The notes under the pieces are model-generated. The model was not told where the DNA came from and made no database searches. It worked only from the letters and a program-made list of their open reading frames with translations. DNA of 64,000 nt. It comes from Roseomonas fluvialis (GTDB lineage Bacteria; Pseudomonadota; Alphaproteobacteria; Acetobacterales; Acetobacteraceae). The position numbers were made by a program, and so were the translations under genes. Location: NCBI RefSeq assembly GCF_022846615.1, contig NZ_AP025637.1, forward strand, positions 5,417,270-5,481,269, given 5' to 3'. The first letter of the stretch is position 1. The number at the start of each line of letters is the position of its first letter. This document shows positions 51,131 through 61,678 of the stretch, one piece after another.

Positions 51131-52381
51131 TCAGGGCGCCGTCAGCACGCCCACCACCGCCCCGGTCATGCAGCACGCGATCGTGCCCGAGACCAGCGAC
51201 GGCAGCCCTAGCTTCACGATGTCCTTCCGCCGCTCCGGACACATCGCGGACATGCCGCCCACCATGATCCCCACCGCACCCAGGTTGGTGAAGCCGCACA
51301 GCGCGTAGGTCAGGATCAGCCGAGAACGTTCGGACAGTCCCGCCCCGCCGGACTGCGCCAGTTCCAGGTAGGAGACGAACTCGTTCACGATCATCTTCGT
51401 GCCCAGCGACGCGCCGACCGTCGCCGCTTCCGACACCGGCACGCCCATCGCCCATGCGACCGGCCAGAGCACCCAACCCATCGCGCGTTGCAGCGTGAAG
51501 CCGGTCAGCGGTTCCACCGCCAGGTTGATCAGCGCCACGATCGCCACGAAGACGATCAGCGACGCCATGATGCCGAGCAGCAGGTTCAGCCCATCCTGCG
51601 TGCCGCGCACCAGCGCATCCATGCTGCTGTCGTAGAGCTTCTCCGGGATACCTTCGTCGCCCGCGGTCGCGATCTCGCCAGGGGCCGGCGGCATCATCAG
51701 CAGCGCGACCAGGATCGCGGCGGGGGCCGAGACCAGCGAGGCGGTCAATAGCTGCCCCGCCGCATCCGGCACCACGGGCGCGATGATCAGCGCGTAGACC
51801 ACGAGCGTATTGCCGCTGATGGTGGCGAGCCCCGCCGTCATCACCACGAACATCTCTGACCGGGTCAGTCGTGCCAGCCAGGCGCGGATCATCAGCGGCG
51901 CCTCGACCATGCCGACGAAGACGTTGGCGGCCACGCCGAAGCCCGCCGCGCCACCCAGGCCGAACAGCCAGCCCAGCGCGCGCGCCATGACGCGCACGAT
52001 CGCGGGTAGCACGCCCCAATGGTACAGCACCGACGACAGCGCACCGACCACCAACACCAACGGCAGCGCCTGGAAGAACAGGATGAAGGACGCGCCGGGG
52101 AAGGGCTCCGGGAAGGGCAGCGGCCCGCCGCCGAGGTAGCCGAAGACCAGCGACGTGCCGGCCTTGGTCGCGGTGGCCAGCGCATTCACGCCATCGCCGA
52201 TCAGCGCGAAGGCCGCGCGCGCCAGCGGGACATTCAGCAGCATGGCCGCGAGCAGCAACTGCAGCGCCAGCCCCGCCACCACCACGCGCCAGGACACGCC
52301 GCGCCGGAACCCGCCCAGCGCCCAGGCGAGTGCCGCCAGCAGCAGCAGGCCGCCGGCGGATTGCAGTTGCAGTATGCTCAT
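51131..52381 (-). CDS. NupC/CNT family nucleoside transporter
   Basis: This 416-residue protein has about ten spans. CNT features are VFVGMVEAPLMIRAWLARLTR (given in part as VEAPLMIR), TISGNTLVVYALI and the late GTKMIVNEFVSYLEL motif that binds the nucleoside and sodium or proton. It imports pyrimidine or purine nucleosides. It overlaps rmuC by 4 bases (ATGA) and leads on to the PH-like gene. Confidence 0.87.
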   Translation of the reverse strand: MSILQLQSAGGLLLLAALAWALGGFRRGVSWRVVVAGLALQLLLAAMLLNVPLARAAFALIGDGVNALATATKAGTSLVFGYLGGGPLPFPEPFPGASFILFFQALPLVLVVGALSSVLYHWGVLPAIVRVMARALGWLFGLGGAAGFGVAANVFVGMVEAPLMIRAWLARLTRSEMFVVMTAGLATISGNTLVVYALIIAPVVPDAAGQLLTASLVSAPAAILVALLMMPPAPGEIATAGDEGIPEKLYDSSMDALVRGTQDGLNLLLGIMASLIVFVAIVALINLAVEPLTGFTLQRAMGWVLWPVAWAMGVPVSEAATVGASLGTKMIVNEFVSYLELAQSGGAGLSERSRLILTYALCGFTNLGAVGIMVGGMSAMCPERRKDIVKLGLPSLVSGTIACCMTGAVVGVLTAP

Positions 52382-53901
52382 GCCTCGTCGCCCTCACCCG
52401 GCGCGTCATCTGCCGCAGATTCAATATCGAGCAGCGCCGCGGCGCGCGACCCGTCCACCGCATCCACGCCGCGCAGCTTGCGCGCCACGGCGCGGGTACG
52501 GACCTGCGCCGCATCGATGGTATTGCCCACGGCGGCGACCTGCTTGCGCAACCTGCCCAACACCTCGTCCATCTTGCCCATCTCGGCTTTGGTCGCACCC
52601 AGCAATTCCCGGACCATGTCGGCCTTCTCGCCGAGCGCGATGGTCACGTGCCCCATCTGGATGGTGCGCAGCATGGCTGGCAGCAGCGATGGCCCCAGCA
52701 CCAGGACGCGACTGGCGCGGCCGATATCCTCGATCGCGCCAGGAATGCGCGCGATCTCGGCATAGAGCCCCTCGGTCGGCAGATAGAGTACCGCGAATTC
52801 CACGGTGATCGGCGGGCGGATGTATTTCGACGCGATCTTCGCCGCCTCGGCGCGCACGCGGAGCTCCAAAGCACGGCGCGCGGCCTTCTCGGCGTCCATG
52901 TCGCCGGCTTCCGAGGCCATGACCAGGCGGTCCCAGTCCTCGGTCGGGAATTTCGCATCGACGGCGAGGAAGACGTCGCGTCCGCCCTCGTTGGGCATGC
53001 GGATGGCGAATTCCACCAGCTCGCTGCTGTCCTCGGACAGCTTCTTGTTTGTCTCGTAGGATCCGGGCGGCAGGATGTCGTCTAGCAGGGCGCGCACCTG
53101 CGCCTCACCCCAGCCGCCGCGCGTCTTCACGTTGGAGAACAGGCGCTTGATGTCCACGATCTGCGTGGTCACGGCCTGCACGTCGGTCATGGCCTTCAGC
53201 ACCTGGGTGAACTGGTCGCTGACACGGGCGAAGCTCTCGCTCATCTGCTTCTCGACGGCGGTCTGCAGCTGCTCGTTCACGGTCTTCTGGATTTCGGCGA
53301 GCTTGGCCTCGTTGCCCTCGCGCAGTTCCTTCAGCCTGGCGTCGAGCAGGTCGCGCGCGCGGGCGTTCTCCGCGACCATGGTCTCCTGCAGCTTTGCCAG
53401 GCCCTCGGCCAGCGCGACGCGGATCTCGCCCACGCCTTGCGTCACGTCGCGGCGCAGCAGTGCCGTGTCGTCCTTGTGGTCGGTCAGTGCCTTGACCACC
53501 TGGGCGCGCTGGTCGGCGATCGCGTCGCGCGTTGCCTTCGCGTCCTGCGACAGCTTGTCGGCCAGCTGCGCGGCATCGGCGGCCAAGCGGTCGAGCACCG
53601 CCTTCTCCTGCGTCGAGAGTCTGTCGGCGATGCGGCCGATGCCCTCGCCCAGCGCACGCGTCTGGTCGATCGCGCCGGCACCGACGCGCTCGCCGATCGC
53701 CTGCGCCTCGCGCGCCAGGCCGCGCTCGAATTCCGCCGGCAGGGCCGCAATGCGCTCGCCCTGCCGATCCAGCGCCGATTGCAGGTCGGTCAGCCGCTGC
53801 GCGAGCACCGGGTCGGGGGATGGGCGGCGCAGCAACACCATGAGAACGAGCACGGCCACCACCGCCAGCCCGACCAGGATCGCGAGGTTCTCGGCTGTCA
53901 T
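52378..53901 (-). CDS. rmuC: RmuC-like DNA recombination protein
   Basis: This 507-residue protein has one N-terminal membrane anchor (about 5-24), a long coiled-coil region to about 240, and a nuclease-like RmuC domain with NVKTRGGWGEAQVRALLDD (about 257-275), AVDAKFPTEDWDRL and VLYLPTEGLYAEI. RmuC limits recombination at inverted repeats in E. coli. GGGGGA precedes the ATG. It heads the nucleoside transporter operon. Confidence 0.88.
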   Translation of the reverse strand: MTAENLAILVGLAVVAVLVLMVLLRRPSPDPVLAQRLTDLQSALDRQGERIAALPAEFERGLAREAQAIGERVGAGAIDQTRALGEGIGRIADRLSTQEKAVLDRLAADAAQLADKLSQDAKATRDAIADQRAQVVKALTDHKDDTALLRRDVTQGVGEIRVALAEGLAKLQETMVAENARARDLLDARLKELREGNEAKLAEIQKTVNEQLQTAVEKQMSESFARVSDQFTQVLKAMTDVQAVTTQIVDIKRLFSNVKTRGGWGEAQVRALLDDILPPGSYETNKKLSEDSSELVEFAIRMPNEGGRDVFLAVDAKFPTEDWDRLVMASEAGDMDAEKAARRALELRVRAEAAKIASKYIRPPITVEFAVLYLPTEGLYAEIARIPGAIEDIGRASRVLVLGPSLLPAMLRTIQMGHVTIALGEKADMVRELLGATKAEMGKMDEVLGRLRKQVAAVGNTIDAAQVRTRAVARKLRGVDAVDGSRAAALLDIESAADDAPGEGDEA

Positions 53902-53962
53902 GCGTGGTCCCCCGATTCGACCACGGGAGTCTCGCATCCCGCGCCTGGCGGCGCGAGGCCGC

Positions 53963-54571
53963 TTACGCCGGGCGGGCCGGGCCTTGCGCGGGCACCAGAA
54001 CGAGCCGCCCGGTCGCCACGCCGAAATGCGCGCCGTGCAGGGAAAGCCGCCTGGCCGCGACGGCCTCCGCGACCCAGGGAAAGGTCATCAGGTTCTCGAG
54101 CGAGATGCGCACCGCTTCGTGTTCCGCCACGTCCTGGCGCTGGTCAGGCACGTCGCAGCGCATCGCCACGTCGCGCGCGCGCTGCGCGATGCTCATCCAG
54201 CCCGCCACGAAGTCGCGGGCCTCGGGCGGGGCGCCGCGCAGCAGCGCGCCGATGCCGCCGCACAGCGCATGGCCCATCACGACGATGCGGTCCACCTGCA
54301 GCACGCGGACGGCGAATTCCACCGCTGCGCTGGTCCCGTGGAACAGGGCGTCGGGCAGGTAGGGCGGCACCAGATTCGCCACGTTGCGCACCACGAACAG
54401 CTCACCTGGCGCGGCGGAGAAGATCATCTGCGGATCGACGCGGCTGTCCGAGCAGGCCACGACCATCGTGTGCGGGCGCTGGCCCGCCGAGGCCAGTTCC
54501 TCGAAGCGCGCTCGCTGCTGCGGCCAGGTCTCGGCGCGGAAGCGACGGTAGCCGGCGATCAGCTCATCCAT
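53963..54571 (-). CDS. Beta-class carbonic anhydrase
   Basis: This 202-residue protein has the zinc site motifs ACSDSRVDPQ (about 39-48; Cys, Asp, Arg) and GHALCGGIGA (about 100-109; His and Cys). It interconverts carbon dioxide and bicarbonate in the cytoplasm. The gene is followed by rmuC 61 bases away. It is separated from purH by 165 bases that contain a dispersed repeat. Confidence 0.92.
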   Translation of the reverse strand: MDELIAGYRRFRAETWPQQRARFEELASAGQRPHTMVVACSDSRVDPQMIFSAAPGELFVVRNVANLVPPYLPDALFHGTSAAVEFAVRVLQVDRIVVMGHALCGGIGALLRGAPPEARDFVAGWMSIAQRARDVAMRCDVPDQRQDVAEHEAVRISLENLMTFPWVAEAVAARRLSLHGAHFGVATGRLVLVPAQGPARPA

Positions 54572-54610
54572 GGCAGGTCATCCTGGTGGGGGCTGGGGTG
54601 CGGCGACTGA

Positions 54611-54730
54611 GGCACGAAGCGCGCGATCCGGCAGAACCGATCGGATCGCGCTGGCCGCGACGGCGCCCGATACGGCAGCGCACGGCGCAAAAACCAAGCC
54701 GCCGGAGGCGGTGCCCGGCGCTTGGGGGCA
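54611..54730 (-). repeat. Dispersed 3'-end repeat, copy F (diverged)
   Basis: On the minus strand, just after the purH stop, it reads AAGCGCCGGGCACCGCC, then CGGCGGCTTGGTTTTTGCGC, GCCGTGCGCTGCC, and a terminal pair CGATCCG...CGGATCG. Block order fits the other copies but identity is lower. It precedes the carbonic anhydrase start, so a terminator there would separate the two genes. Confidence 0.55.
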
Positions 54731-54736
54731 ATCCAG

Positions 54737-56314
54737 TCAGTGCCGGAAATGCCGCATGCCGGTGAACACCATCGCGAGCCCTGCCTTGTCCGCCGCCGCG
54801 ATCACCTCCGCATCGCGGATCGACCCGCCGGGCTGGATCACCGCCGTCGCACCCGCCGCCGCCGCCGTCTCAAGCCCGTCGGCGAAGGGAAAGAAGGCAT
54901 CGGACGCCACGACCGAGCCTTCCGCCAAGGGGCGCTCGATGCCCGCGGCCTTCGCCGCCGCCTCAGATTTCCACGCGGCAATGCGGCTGCTCTCGACGCG
55001 GTTCATCTGCCCCGCGCCGATGCCCACCGTCGCCAGCCCCTTCGCATAGACGATGGCGTTCGACTTCACGTGTTTGCACACGCGGAAGGCGAAGATCAGG
55101 TCGGCCATTTCGGAGCGCGACGGCGCGCGCTGCGTCACTACCTTCAACGCCGCTTCGTCCACGCGCCCCGCATCGCGCGACTGCGCGAGGAACCCGCCCG
55201 CCACCGACTTGAAGGCAAGCCCCGGTGCCGTCGCATCCGGCATCCCGCCGGTCAGCAGCAGGCGCAGGTTCTTCTTGCGCGCGAAGACCGCCTGCGCCGC
55301 ATCGTCCGCGTCGGGCGCGATCACCACCTCGGTGAAGATCGCGGTGATCTTCTCCGCCGCCGCGGCATCCAGCGTGCTGTTCGCCGCCACGATCCCGCCA
55401 AAGGCCGAGACCGGATCGCATAGCAGCGCGCTGTCCCAGGCCGCCGCCAGGTTGCCGGCGATCGCCACGCCGCAGGGGTTCGCGTGCTTCACGATGACGA
55501 TCGCCGGGCGGTCGAATTCCGCCACGCATTCGAAGGCGGCGTCGGTGTCGTTCAGGTTGTTGTAGGACAGTTCCTTGCCCTGCACCTGGCGCGCGGTGGC
55601 GATGCCGGGGCGATTGCTGCCATCGACATAGAAGGCAGCGTTCTGGTGCGGGTTCTCGCCATAGCGCAGGCCTTGGCGCAGCACGCCCGGCAGTGCGAGG
55701 CGCGGTGGGAAATCCTGGCCTTCCTGGCGCGCGAACCAGCCCGAGATCGCCGCGTCATAGGCCGCCGTGCGCGCATAGGCCGCGGCCGCGAGGCGCCGGC
55801 GTGTGGCAAGCGTGGTGCCGCCCTGCGCCTCAATCTCGGCGCGCACATCGTCGAAATGTGCGGGTTCGGTCAGCACCGCCACGCCCGCGTGGTTCTTGGC
55901 GGCGGAACGGATCATCGCCGGGCCGCCAATATCGATGTTCTCGATGCAGTCGTCGAAGGATGCGCCGGCCGCGACCGTCGCCTCGAAGGGATAGAGGTTC
56001 ACCGCCACCAGGTCGATCGGCGCGATGCCGTGGCTCGCCATCTGCGCCAGGTGCTCGGCCAGGTCGCGTCGGCCGAGGATGCCGCCATGCACCTGCGGCA
56101 CGAGGGTCTTGACCCGCCCGTCCAGGATCTCCGGGAAGCCGGTGTGCTCGGACACGTCCTTTACCGGCACCCCGGCCTCGCGCAGCGCGCGGGCGGTGCC
56201 GCCAGTGGACAGGATCTCGGTGCCGCGCCCTGCGAGGAAGCGGCCGAATTCGACCAGCCCCGCCTTGTCGGACACGGAGATCAGGGCGCGGCGGATGGGG
56301 AGGATGTCGCTCAT
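54737..56314 (-). CDS. purH: PurH, AICAR transformylase / IMP cyclohydrolase
   Basis: This 525-residue bifunctional enzyme does the last two steps of IMP synthesis. The N-terminal methylglyoxal-synthase-like cyclohydrolase has [13 protein letters not shown] (about 11-23) and [11 protein letters not shown]. The transformylase domain has [11 protein letters not shown] (around 225) and [11 protein letters not shown] (around 275), where the catalytic Lys and His lie. The ATG at 56314 begins at the first conserved residues. It is divergent from the HExxH protein. Confidence 0.95.
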   Translation of the reverse strand: MSDILPIRRALISVSDKAGLVEFGRFLAGRGTEILSTGGTARALREAGVPVKDVSEHTGFPEILDGRVKTLVPQVHGGILGRRDLAEHLAQMASHGIAPIDLVAVNLYPFEATVAAGASFDDCIENIDIGGPAMIRSAAKNHAGVAVLTEPAHFDDVRAEIEAQGGTTLATRRRLAAAAYARTAAYDAAISGWFARQEGQDFPPRLALPGVLRQGLRYGENPHQNAAFYVDGSNRPGIATARQVQGKELSYNNLNDTDAAFECVAEFDRPAIVIVKHANPCGVAIAGNLAAAWDSALLCDPVSAFGGIVAANSTLDAAAAEKITAIFTEVVIAPDADDAAQAVFARKKNLRLLLTGGMPDATAPGLAFKSVAGGFLAQSRDAGRVDEAALKVVTQRAPSRSEMADLIFAFRVCKHVKSNAIVYAKGLATVGIGAGQMNRVESSRIAAWKSEAAAKAAGIERPLAEGSVVASDAFFPFADGLETAAAAGATAVIQPGGSIRDAEVIAAADKAGLAMVFTGMRHFRH

Positions 56315-56430
56315 GGCCCGCGCGCATAGACCCGCGCGGGCAGCGCGTCCATCGCGCCGGGCGCGGGGCAGCGGCGCGGCCGCGGCGGCCCTAACCGAAC
56401 GTAAGGCCTGGGTGCCGCAGCCTGACGGGC

Positions 56431-57834
56431 ATGCGCCTGCTGCCCACTGTCCTGGCCCTGATCGCCGGCCTTCCCGCCGCAGCGCGCGAGCCGTTGCATC
56501 TGACCGAGCGTGTGGCCACGCGCTTGGTCGGCCTGCGGGTCGAGATCCGGGATCTCCGGCTGGGGTCGCCCGGCTTCGGTCGCGGGGTGGACCCCGTGCT
56601 GCTGGCCGACCCCGGCTGGTTTGCGGCGCAGCACGCCGATGCGCGCCGCATCGCGCCCCTGGAGGATACTGGCCTGCCGCCCGAGGCCTTCGAAGCCTGG
56701 GCCGCACGCACCGGCGGCTTCTGCCGGGTGACGGTGGGCGGGCCGGACTCCGCGCTTCCGGCGCCAGCGGCCGCCGCGCGCATGGCGGGGGTGCTACGGC
56801 CCGACGGCACGCCCGATCCCGGGCGCATCGCCGTGCATCGCATCGACATCGCGGCGCTGGACCGCTTCACGCTCGACCATGAACTCGGCCATTGCCGCGA
56901 TTCGCGTCTGCGCTTCGCCACGCTCTCGGCCCTGGCGCTGTCGGGTTCAGGCCCACGCATCGCCGAGAGCCGCCACGGCTTCGAGGTCTTCGCCGACATC
57001 GTTGCCGCACTGGAGTTCCTGCGCGCCGCGCCGGGGCCCGACCCGGCGGCGGTGGTGCAGGAGATCGCGAACCTGCGGCAGGTCTCCGTCGTCACGAATT
57101 TCCGGCGCGGGGCGCTCGGGCGCGACGGGCGCATTCTGCTCGCGCCGGCGCTCGCGTACCACACCGCACCCGCGCTCGATGCCGTGCTGGCGCTGGCACA
57201 GTCGCGCGGCCTGGCCTGGCTGCGCGCGCGGTCCGCCGCCGAAATCGTTGCATTGGCCGAGGAACTCCGCGCCCGCCGCGCGCTGTCGCGCGCCGACCAG
57301 GCACTCCTGACGCGTGCCCTGGCCGATACGCGCCTGCGCACGACGCAGGGCGGCGCCGCGCTGCGGTTCAGCCCGGAGCTGCCGCGGACCTTTCTCGATC
57401 GCTTCGACCGCGCCGCGGCGGAGCAGAGGTTCCGCCCTGCCCCGCACGAGGCCCCTCCGGCCACGCAGCCGACGGCCTGGCAGCGCGCGTCGGCGCCGCA
57501 GCCGCTGCTGGATGCGCGGGGCGCGCTGCGCCAGGCGCTGGAACCCGACCTGCGTGACGGAGCGGTGCCGCTGCGCGTCGCGCCGTTGCCGGGCGGCGTG
57601 ACGCGTGTCGTGCTGCGCGAACGCGATGGCGCCCGCAGCGCGGTGGTGCTGCGCGCGAATGGCGACGTGCTGCGGCTGTCCGCGGCGGGACGGATTGCGA
57701 GCCTTGGCCCCGACCGCCCGGCACTCCTGCGCGGCCAAGTCGCCGTGCATGTGGTGGCGGACGAGAGGCTCGACGCGGAGGCGGCGGAGGCTTGGTTCAC
57801 CGGCCCGCTCGAAGGCGGGCTGTCGCAACCCTAA
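56431..57834 (+). CDS. Secreted protein with HExxH metallopeptidase-like motif
   Basis: This 467-residue protein has a signal peptide ([18 protein letters not shown]). A zinc-site motif HELGH lies at 150-154 inside [15 protein letters not shown]. About 31 residues later comes [12 protein letters not shown], an ExxAD pattern (E185 to D189) like the third ligand of M48-type gluzincins. No M48 transmembrane segments are present, and the rest of the protein is not recognised. It has no clear ribosome site. Its stop overlaps the convergent TPR gene stop. Peptidase activity is inferred only from the motif. Confidence 0.62.
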   Translation: MRLLPTVLALIAGLPAAAREPLHLTERVATRLVGLRVEIRDLRLGSPGFGRGVDPVLLADPGWFAAQHADARRIAPLEDTGLPPEAFEAWAARTGGFCRVTVGGPDSALPAPAAAARMAGVLRPDGTPDPGRIAVHRIDIAALDRFTLDHELGHCRDSRLRFATLSALALSGSGPRIAESRHGFEVFADIVAALEFLRAAPGPDPAAVVQEIANLRQVSVVTNFRRGALGRDGRILLAPALAYHTAPALDAVLALAQSRGLAWLRARSAAEIVALAEELRARRALSRADQALLTRALADTRLRTTQGGAALRFSPELPRTFLDRFDRAAAEQRFRPAPHEAPPATQPTAWQRASAPQPLLDARGALRQALEPDLRDGAVPLRVAPLPGGVTRVVLRERDGARSAVVLRANGDVLRLSAAGRIASLGPDRPALLRGQVAVHVVADERLDAEAAEAWFTGPLEGGLSQP

Positions 57835-59174
57835 TGGCGAATCTCGCGCGCAGCCGCCGCATACCCCGCGCGCCGATCCGGCGGCACCGGGTGCCGGCCG
57901 GCCACGCGTTCGAGCAGCAGGCGCACATCCTGGTCCGCCCCCGCCTTCAGCGCGGCGTCGAGGAACAACTGTTCGAGCACATCCTGCTGCGCGTGGCTGC
58001 CGCCCATGCGGTGCATCACGCCGATCGCGGGGCGCATCACGTTCACCGCGCGTGCGTGATCGCCCTGCGCATGGGCGAGCACCGCCTCGCAGACCGGAAT
58101 CGCGGCATCGCGCAGGATCGGCGCGATCGTGCCCGGTTGCTGCGCCGCCTCGCGCATCGCATCCAGCATCCGCGCGGCGGCCTGCGTGCGGCCAGTCGCG
58201 GCCAGCGCCATCATCCAATGCGGCAGCGTGAAGGTGGACAGGCAATCGCCGATCCGTGCCTCGGCCTTGTCGGCGAGTTCGACCCAGCGGTCGCCGACAT
58301 CGACCCCCTGGCGCTGCAGGCGGAACAGCATCGACGCCGCGTTCTGTACGTCGATGTAGAGGTCGGGCATGGCCTGGAACAACACGCTGGCTGGGTTGCG
58401 GAAGCCGCGGTCGTACAGCGCCAGCACCTCGGCGTGCTCGCCGCGCTCGATGTGATAGAGCCCGCGATGCCACCACAGATGATGCAGCAGGTTTGACCCG
58501 CCTTCCCAATGGGGTTCCAGCATACGCAACCAGGCAATGCCCTCGCCGCGCCGGCCCTGCATTTCCAGGATATGCGCGACGCCATGCGTGGCCCAGAGAT
58601 CCGCCGGGTCGAGCGCCACGGCGGCGCGGCCGGCTTCCTCGGCGACCACGTAGTTGCCGGCTTCCTCGTGCGCGAAGCAGCGACACGCGAGGATGCTGCC
58701 ATAGCCCGGCATGGCGGCTGACCAGCGAGGCGCGACGGCTTCCACGGCGCGCAGCATCACGCCCGCGCGGCCGAGCCAGAAGGCGGAGAAGTGGTGCAGC
58801 CGGAAGGCCAGGATGTCGTGCGGATGCGCGGCCATGATGGCTTCCCAACCGCCGAGCGCGCCATCGAGGTCGCCATCGGCCCAGGCCGCCAGCGCACCCG
58901 CGTGCATGGCTTCGCGGTCGCGGCCGGCCAGGCGCGCCGCCGCCGCCGCGGCCTCCCGTGCGCGGGGAACCTGCGCGCTGTTGTAGGACAGCATCGCGAA
59001 GGCGCCCTTCAGCACCTGGCCCATGGGCATCTCGGCATCCAGCGCGAGCAGCGCCTTGAGGCGCTGCCCGCCATCTGCGCGGTATGTCAGGTAGCCCTGA
59101 ATCGCGTGGTCATAGGCGGCGGCCGCGGCGTCGGAGGCGGCGGTGATCGGCAATCCCTGTGCGTCGGTGGGCAT
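57831..59174 (-). CDS. TPR protein of the TTC38-like family
   Basis: This 447-residue helical protein has tetratricopeptide-like units, such as AAARLAGRDREAMHAGALAA and GNYVVAEEAGRAAVALDPAD. The layout resembles the bacterial relatives of TTC38, whose role is unknown. It has no signal peptide. The stop shares two bases with the stop of the opposing HExxH gene. It is 38 bases downstream of dut in the same direction. Confidence 0.72.
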   Translation of the reverse strand: MPTDAQGLPITAASDAAAAAYDHAIQGYLTYRADGGQRLKALLALDAEMPMGQVLKGAFAMLSYNSAQVPRAREAAAAAARLAGRDREAMHAGALAAWADGDLDGALGGWEAIMAAHPHDILAFRLHHFSAFWLGRAGVMLRAVEAVAPRWSAAMPGYGSILACRCFAHEEAGNYVVAEEAGRAAVALDPADLWATHGVAHILEMQGRRGEGIAWLRMLEPHWEGGSNLLHHLWWHRGLYHIERGEHAEVLALYDRGFRNPASVLFQAMPDLYIDVQNAASMLFRLQRQGVDVGDRWVELADKAEARIGDCLSTFTLPHWMMALAATGRTQAAARMLDAMREAAQQPGTIAPILRDAAIPVCEAVLAHAQGDHARAVNVMRPAIGVMHRMGGSHAQQDVLEQLFLDAALKAGADQDVRLLLERVAGRHPVPPDRRAGYAAAAREIRH

Positions 59175-59212
59175 GGCGTGGTCCTCCTGCGCCAGGGATT
59201 CGCGCCCGGCGT

Positions 59213-59665
59213 CTATCTGGTTCCGGTGGAGCCGAAGCCGCCAGTGCCGCGCGTGCTGCCGGGCAGTTCCGCCACCTCCCGCCAGGTGGCGCGCACCACC
59301 GGGGCGATCACCGCCTGTGCGATGCGCATGCCGCGGTCCACCGTGAAGGGCTCGGTGCCGGCATTCAGGATGATGACGCCCAGTTCACCGCGATAATCCT
59401 CGTCGATCGTGCCGGGGCTGTTCGGCAGGGTGATGCCGTTCTTCAGCGCCAGTCCCGAGCGTGGGCGTACCTGCAACTCGTAGCCGGGGGGCAGCGCCAT
59501 GGTCAGGCCCGTGGGCACCAGGGCGCGACCGCCGGGCGGGATCACCAGCGGCGCCGCGACGGCCGCGAGCAGGTCCATCCCCGCCGCGCCGTCGGTCGCG
59601 TAGGCGGGCAGCGGCAGGTCCGCGGCATGCGACAGTCGGACGACGTCGATGATCGGGGCGGTCAT
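59213..59665 (-). CDS. dut: dUTP diphosphatase
   Basis: This 150-residue protein hydrolyses dUTP to dUMP. The five family motifs are visible: GAAGMDLLA (I, about 26-34), RPRSGLALK (II, about 67-75), [14 protein letters not shown] (III, about 83-96), a motif IV segment RIAQAVI, and the C-terminal [10 protein letters not shown] (V). The ATG overlaps the coaBC stop by 4 bases (ATGA), a common pairing. Confidence 0.93.
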   Translation of the reverse strand: MTAPIIDVVRLSHAADLPLPAYATDGAAGMDLLAAVAAPLVIPPGGRALVPTGLTMALPPGYELQVRPRSGLALKNGITLPNSPGTIDEDYRGELGVIILNAGTEPFTVDRGMRIAQAVIAPVVRATWREVAELPGSTRGTGGFGSTGTR

Positions 59666-60846
59666 GCGCTCTCCGGGTTCAGCGCGGTGGCGATGCGTGC
59701 AGCGAGGCGGCGGGCGACCTCCGCCTTGGGCAGGCGGGGCCAGTCCTCGACGCCGGTGCCGGTGACGAGGTGCACGGCGTTGTCGGGGCCACCCATGACA
59801 TCGCCGGAGACATCGTTCGCGACGATCCAGTCGCAGCCCTTCTTCGCACGCTTTGCGATGGCGTTGTCGACCACCTTCTCGGTCTCGGCGGCGAAGCCCA
59901 CCACCAGGGGCGGGCGGTGCGGGCCGCGGGCTGCGAGAGTGGCGAGGATGTCCGGGTTCAGCGCGAGGTCGAGTGGCGGCGGGGCTTCGCCTTGCACCTT
60001 CTTCATCTTCTGTGAAGCCTCGCGCGCGGTGCGCCAGTCGGCCACGGCGGCGGCGCAGATCGCGGCATCCGCGGGCAACGCGGCCTGCACGGCGGCAAGC
60101 ATGTCGCGCGCGGATTCGACGCGCACGACGTGCACGCCAGGCGGGTCGGGCTGCGCCACCGGGCCGCTGACCAGCGTGACGCGTGCGCCGAGTGCCGCGA
60201 GTGCCGCGGCGATCGCGTGCCCCTGCTTCCCGGAGGACCGGTTGGCGATGTAGCGCACCGGGTCGATCGGCTCATGCGTGGGGCCGGAGGTGACAACGAC
60301 ATGGCGGCCCTTGAGCGGACCATCCGCCAGGAGCGCCACGATGGCATCGCGCAGCGCGGGGGGGTCCGCCAGGCGGCCTGGCCCGCTCTCCGGTTCGGCC
60401 ATCGGCCCGTCATCGGGGCCGGCGATGACCACGCCGCGGGCGCGCAAGGTCGCGATATTCGCGACCGTCGCCGGGTGTTGCCACATCACCGGGTTCATCG
60501 CCGGGGCGGCCAGCACCTTTGCGCGCGTGGCCAGCAGCACGCAGGTGGCAAGGTCGTCGGTCAGTCCCTGCGCCATCTTCGCGAGCAGGTCGGCCGAGGC
60601 CGGCACCACGGCCACCAGGTCGGGCCAGCGCGCGAGGCGGATATGGCCGATCTCGGCCTCCGCGGCCCAGAGGTCGTCATGCACGCGCGCGCCGGTGATG
60701 GCGGCCAGCGCTTCCTTCGTGACGAAGCGCGCGCCGCCGGCGGTCAGCACGGCCATCACCTCGGCGCCGTCGCGCCGCAGCAGGCGCGTCAGTTCCAGCG
60801 CCTTGTAGGCGGCAACGGAGCCCGAGACGATCAGCAGGATGCGCAT
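59662..60846 (-). CDS. coaBC: CoaBC, phosphopantothenoylcysteine synthase/decarboxylase
   Basis: This 394-residue bifunctional coenzyme A enzyme has a CoaC domain with [13 protein letters not shown] (about 7-19), the catalytic region [12 protein letters not shown] (about 115-126) and GPGRLADPP. The CoaB domain has [20 protein letters not shown] (187-206), GFAAETEK and [14 protein letters not shown]. In the CoaC flap the segment [12 protein letters not shown] lacks the Cys seen in E. coli, as is also the case in other alphaproteobacteria as I remember them. It is coupled to dut; ubiE lies 39 bases upstream. Confidence 0.92.
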   Translation of the reverse strand: MRILLIVSGSVAAYKALELTRLLRRDGAEVMAVLTAGGARFVTKEALAAITGARVHDDLWAAEAEIGHIRLARWPDLVAVVPASADLLAKMAQGLTDDLATCVLLATRAKVLAAPAMNPVMWQHPATVANIATLRARGVVIAGPDDGPMAEPESGPGRLADPPALRDAIVALLADGPLKGRHVVVTSGPTHEPIDPVRYIANRSSGKQGHAIAAALAALGARVTLVSGPVAQPDPPGVHVVRVESARDMLAAVQAALPADAAICAAAVADWRTAREASQKMKKVQGEAPPPLDLALNPDILATLAARGPHRPPLVVGFAAETEKVVDNAIAKRAKKGCDWIVANDVSGDVMGGPDNAVHLVTGTGVEDWPRLPKAEVARRLAARIATALNPESA

Positions 60847-60885
60847 CGCCGCAGCCTAGGCAGAAGGCGCCCCGAGGGGAACCGG

Positions 60886-61635
60886 CTAGAGCCGCCAGCC
60901 GGTATGGATCGCGACGATCCCGCCCGAGAGGTTGCGCACCGCGACCTTCTCGAAGCCCGCGCGGCGCATCATGCCTGCCAGCGTCTCCTGGTCGGGGAAC
61001 ATGCGGATGCTCTCGGCGAGGTATTCGTAGCTGTCGCGGTCCTTCGCCACGCGCGCGCCGATCGCCGGCAGCGCCTTGAAGGACCAGGCATCGTACAGCG
61101 GTACCAGGGCCGAGATCTCGAGGCGCGAAAACTCCAGGCAGTGGAAGCGCCCTCCGGGACGCAGCACGCGGCGCGCATCGCGCAGCACCGCGTCCTTGTC
61201 GGTGCAGTTGCGCAGGCCGAAGGCGATCGAGACCTTCTCCACGCTGCGGTCGGGCAGCGGGATGTGCTCGGCATCCACCACCATGAAGTCCAGGCCGTCG
61301 ACGATTCCGCGGTCCAGCGCGCGCTTGCGGCCCACTTCCAGCATGGCGGGGTTCACGTCGGTGAGGATGACGCGCCCGGCGCCGCGCTCCTTCGCCAGGA
61401 AGGAGATGTCGCCGGTACCCCCCGCCAGGTCGAGCAGCGTCTCGCGCGCCGAGCACGCGATGGCATTGACGAAGATCCGCTTCCAGACGCGATGGATACC
61501 GAGCGACATCAGATCGTTCATGACGTCGTAGCTGGGCGCCACGCTTTCGAAGACGTCGCGCACCATCGACGCCTTCTCGGCGCGGGGCACGGTGCGGAAG
61601 CCGAAATCGGCCTGGTCCTGGGGGCTGTCGCTCAT
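60886..61635 (-). CDS. ubiE: UbiE, demethylmenaquinone/ubiquinone C-methyltransferase
   Basis: This 249-residue methyltransferase has VFESVAPSYDVMNDLMSLG (about 28-46), LLDLAGGTGDISF (about 67-79) and the family hallmark FGLRNCTD. It methylates ubiquinone precursors. In most relatives ubiB lies between ubiE and coaBC; here it is missing. It is divergent from mutM, with only 43 bases between, which must hold both promoters. Confidence 0.92.
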   Translation of the reverse strand: MSDSPQDQADFGFRTVPRAEKASMVRDVFESVAPSYDVMNDLMSLGIHRVWKRIFVNAIACSARETLLDLAGGTGDISFLAKERGAGRVILTDVNPAMLEVGRKRALDRGIVDGLDFMVVDAEHIPLPDRSVEKVSIAFGLRNCTDKDAVLRDARRVLRPGGRFHCLEFSRLEISALVPLYDAWSFKALPAIGARVAKDRDSYEYLAESIRMFPDQETLAGMMRRAGFEKVAVRNLSGGIVAIHTGWRL

Positions 61636-61678
61636 GATGCAGTCAACATAGCGTGGCGCGCGCGAAAGGGGAGGCACC

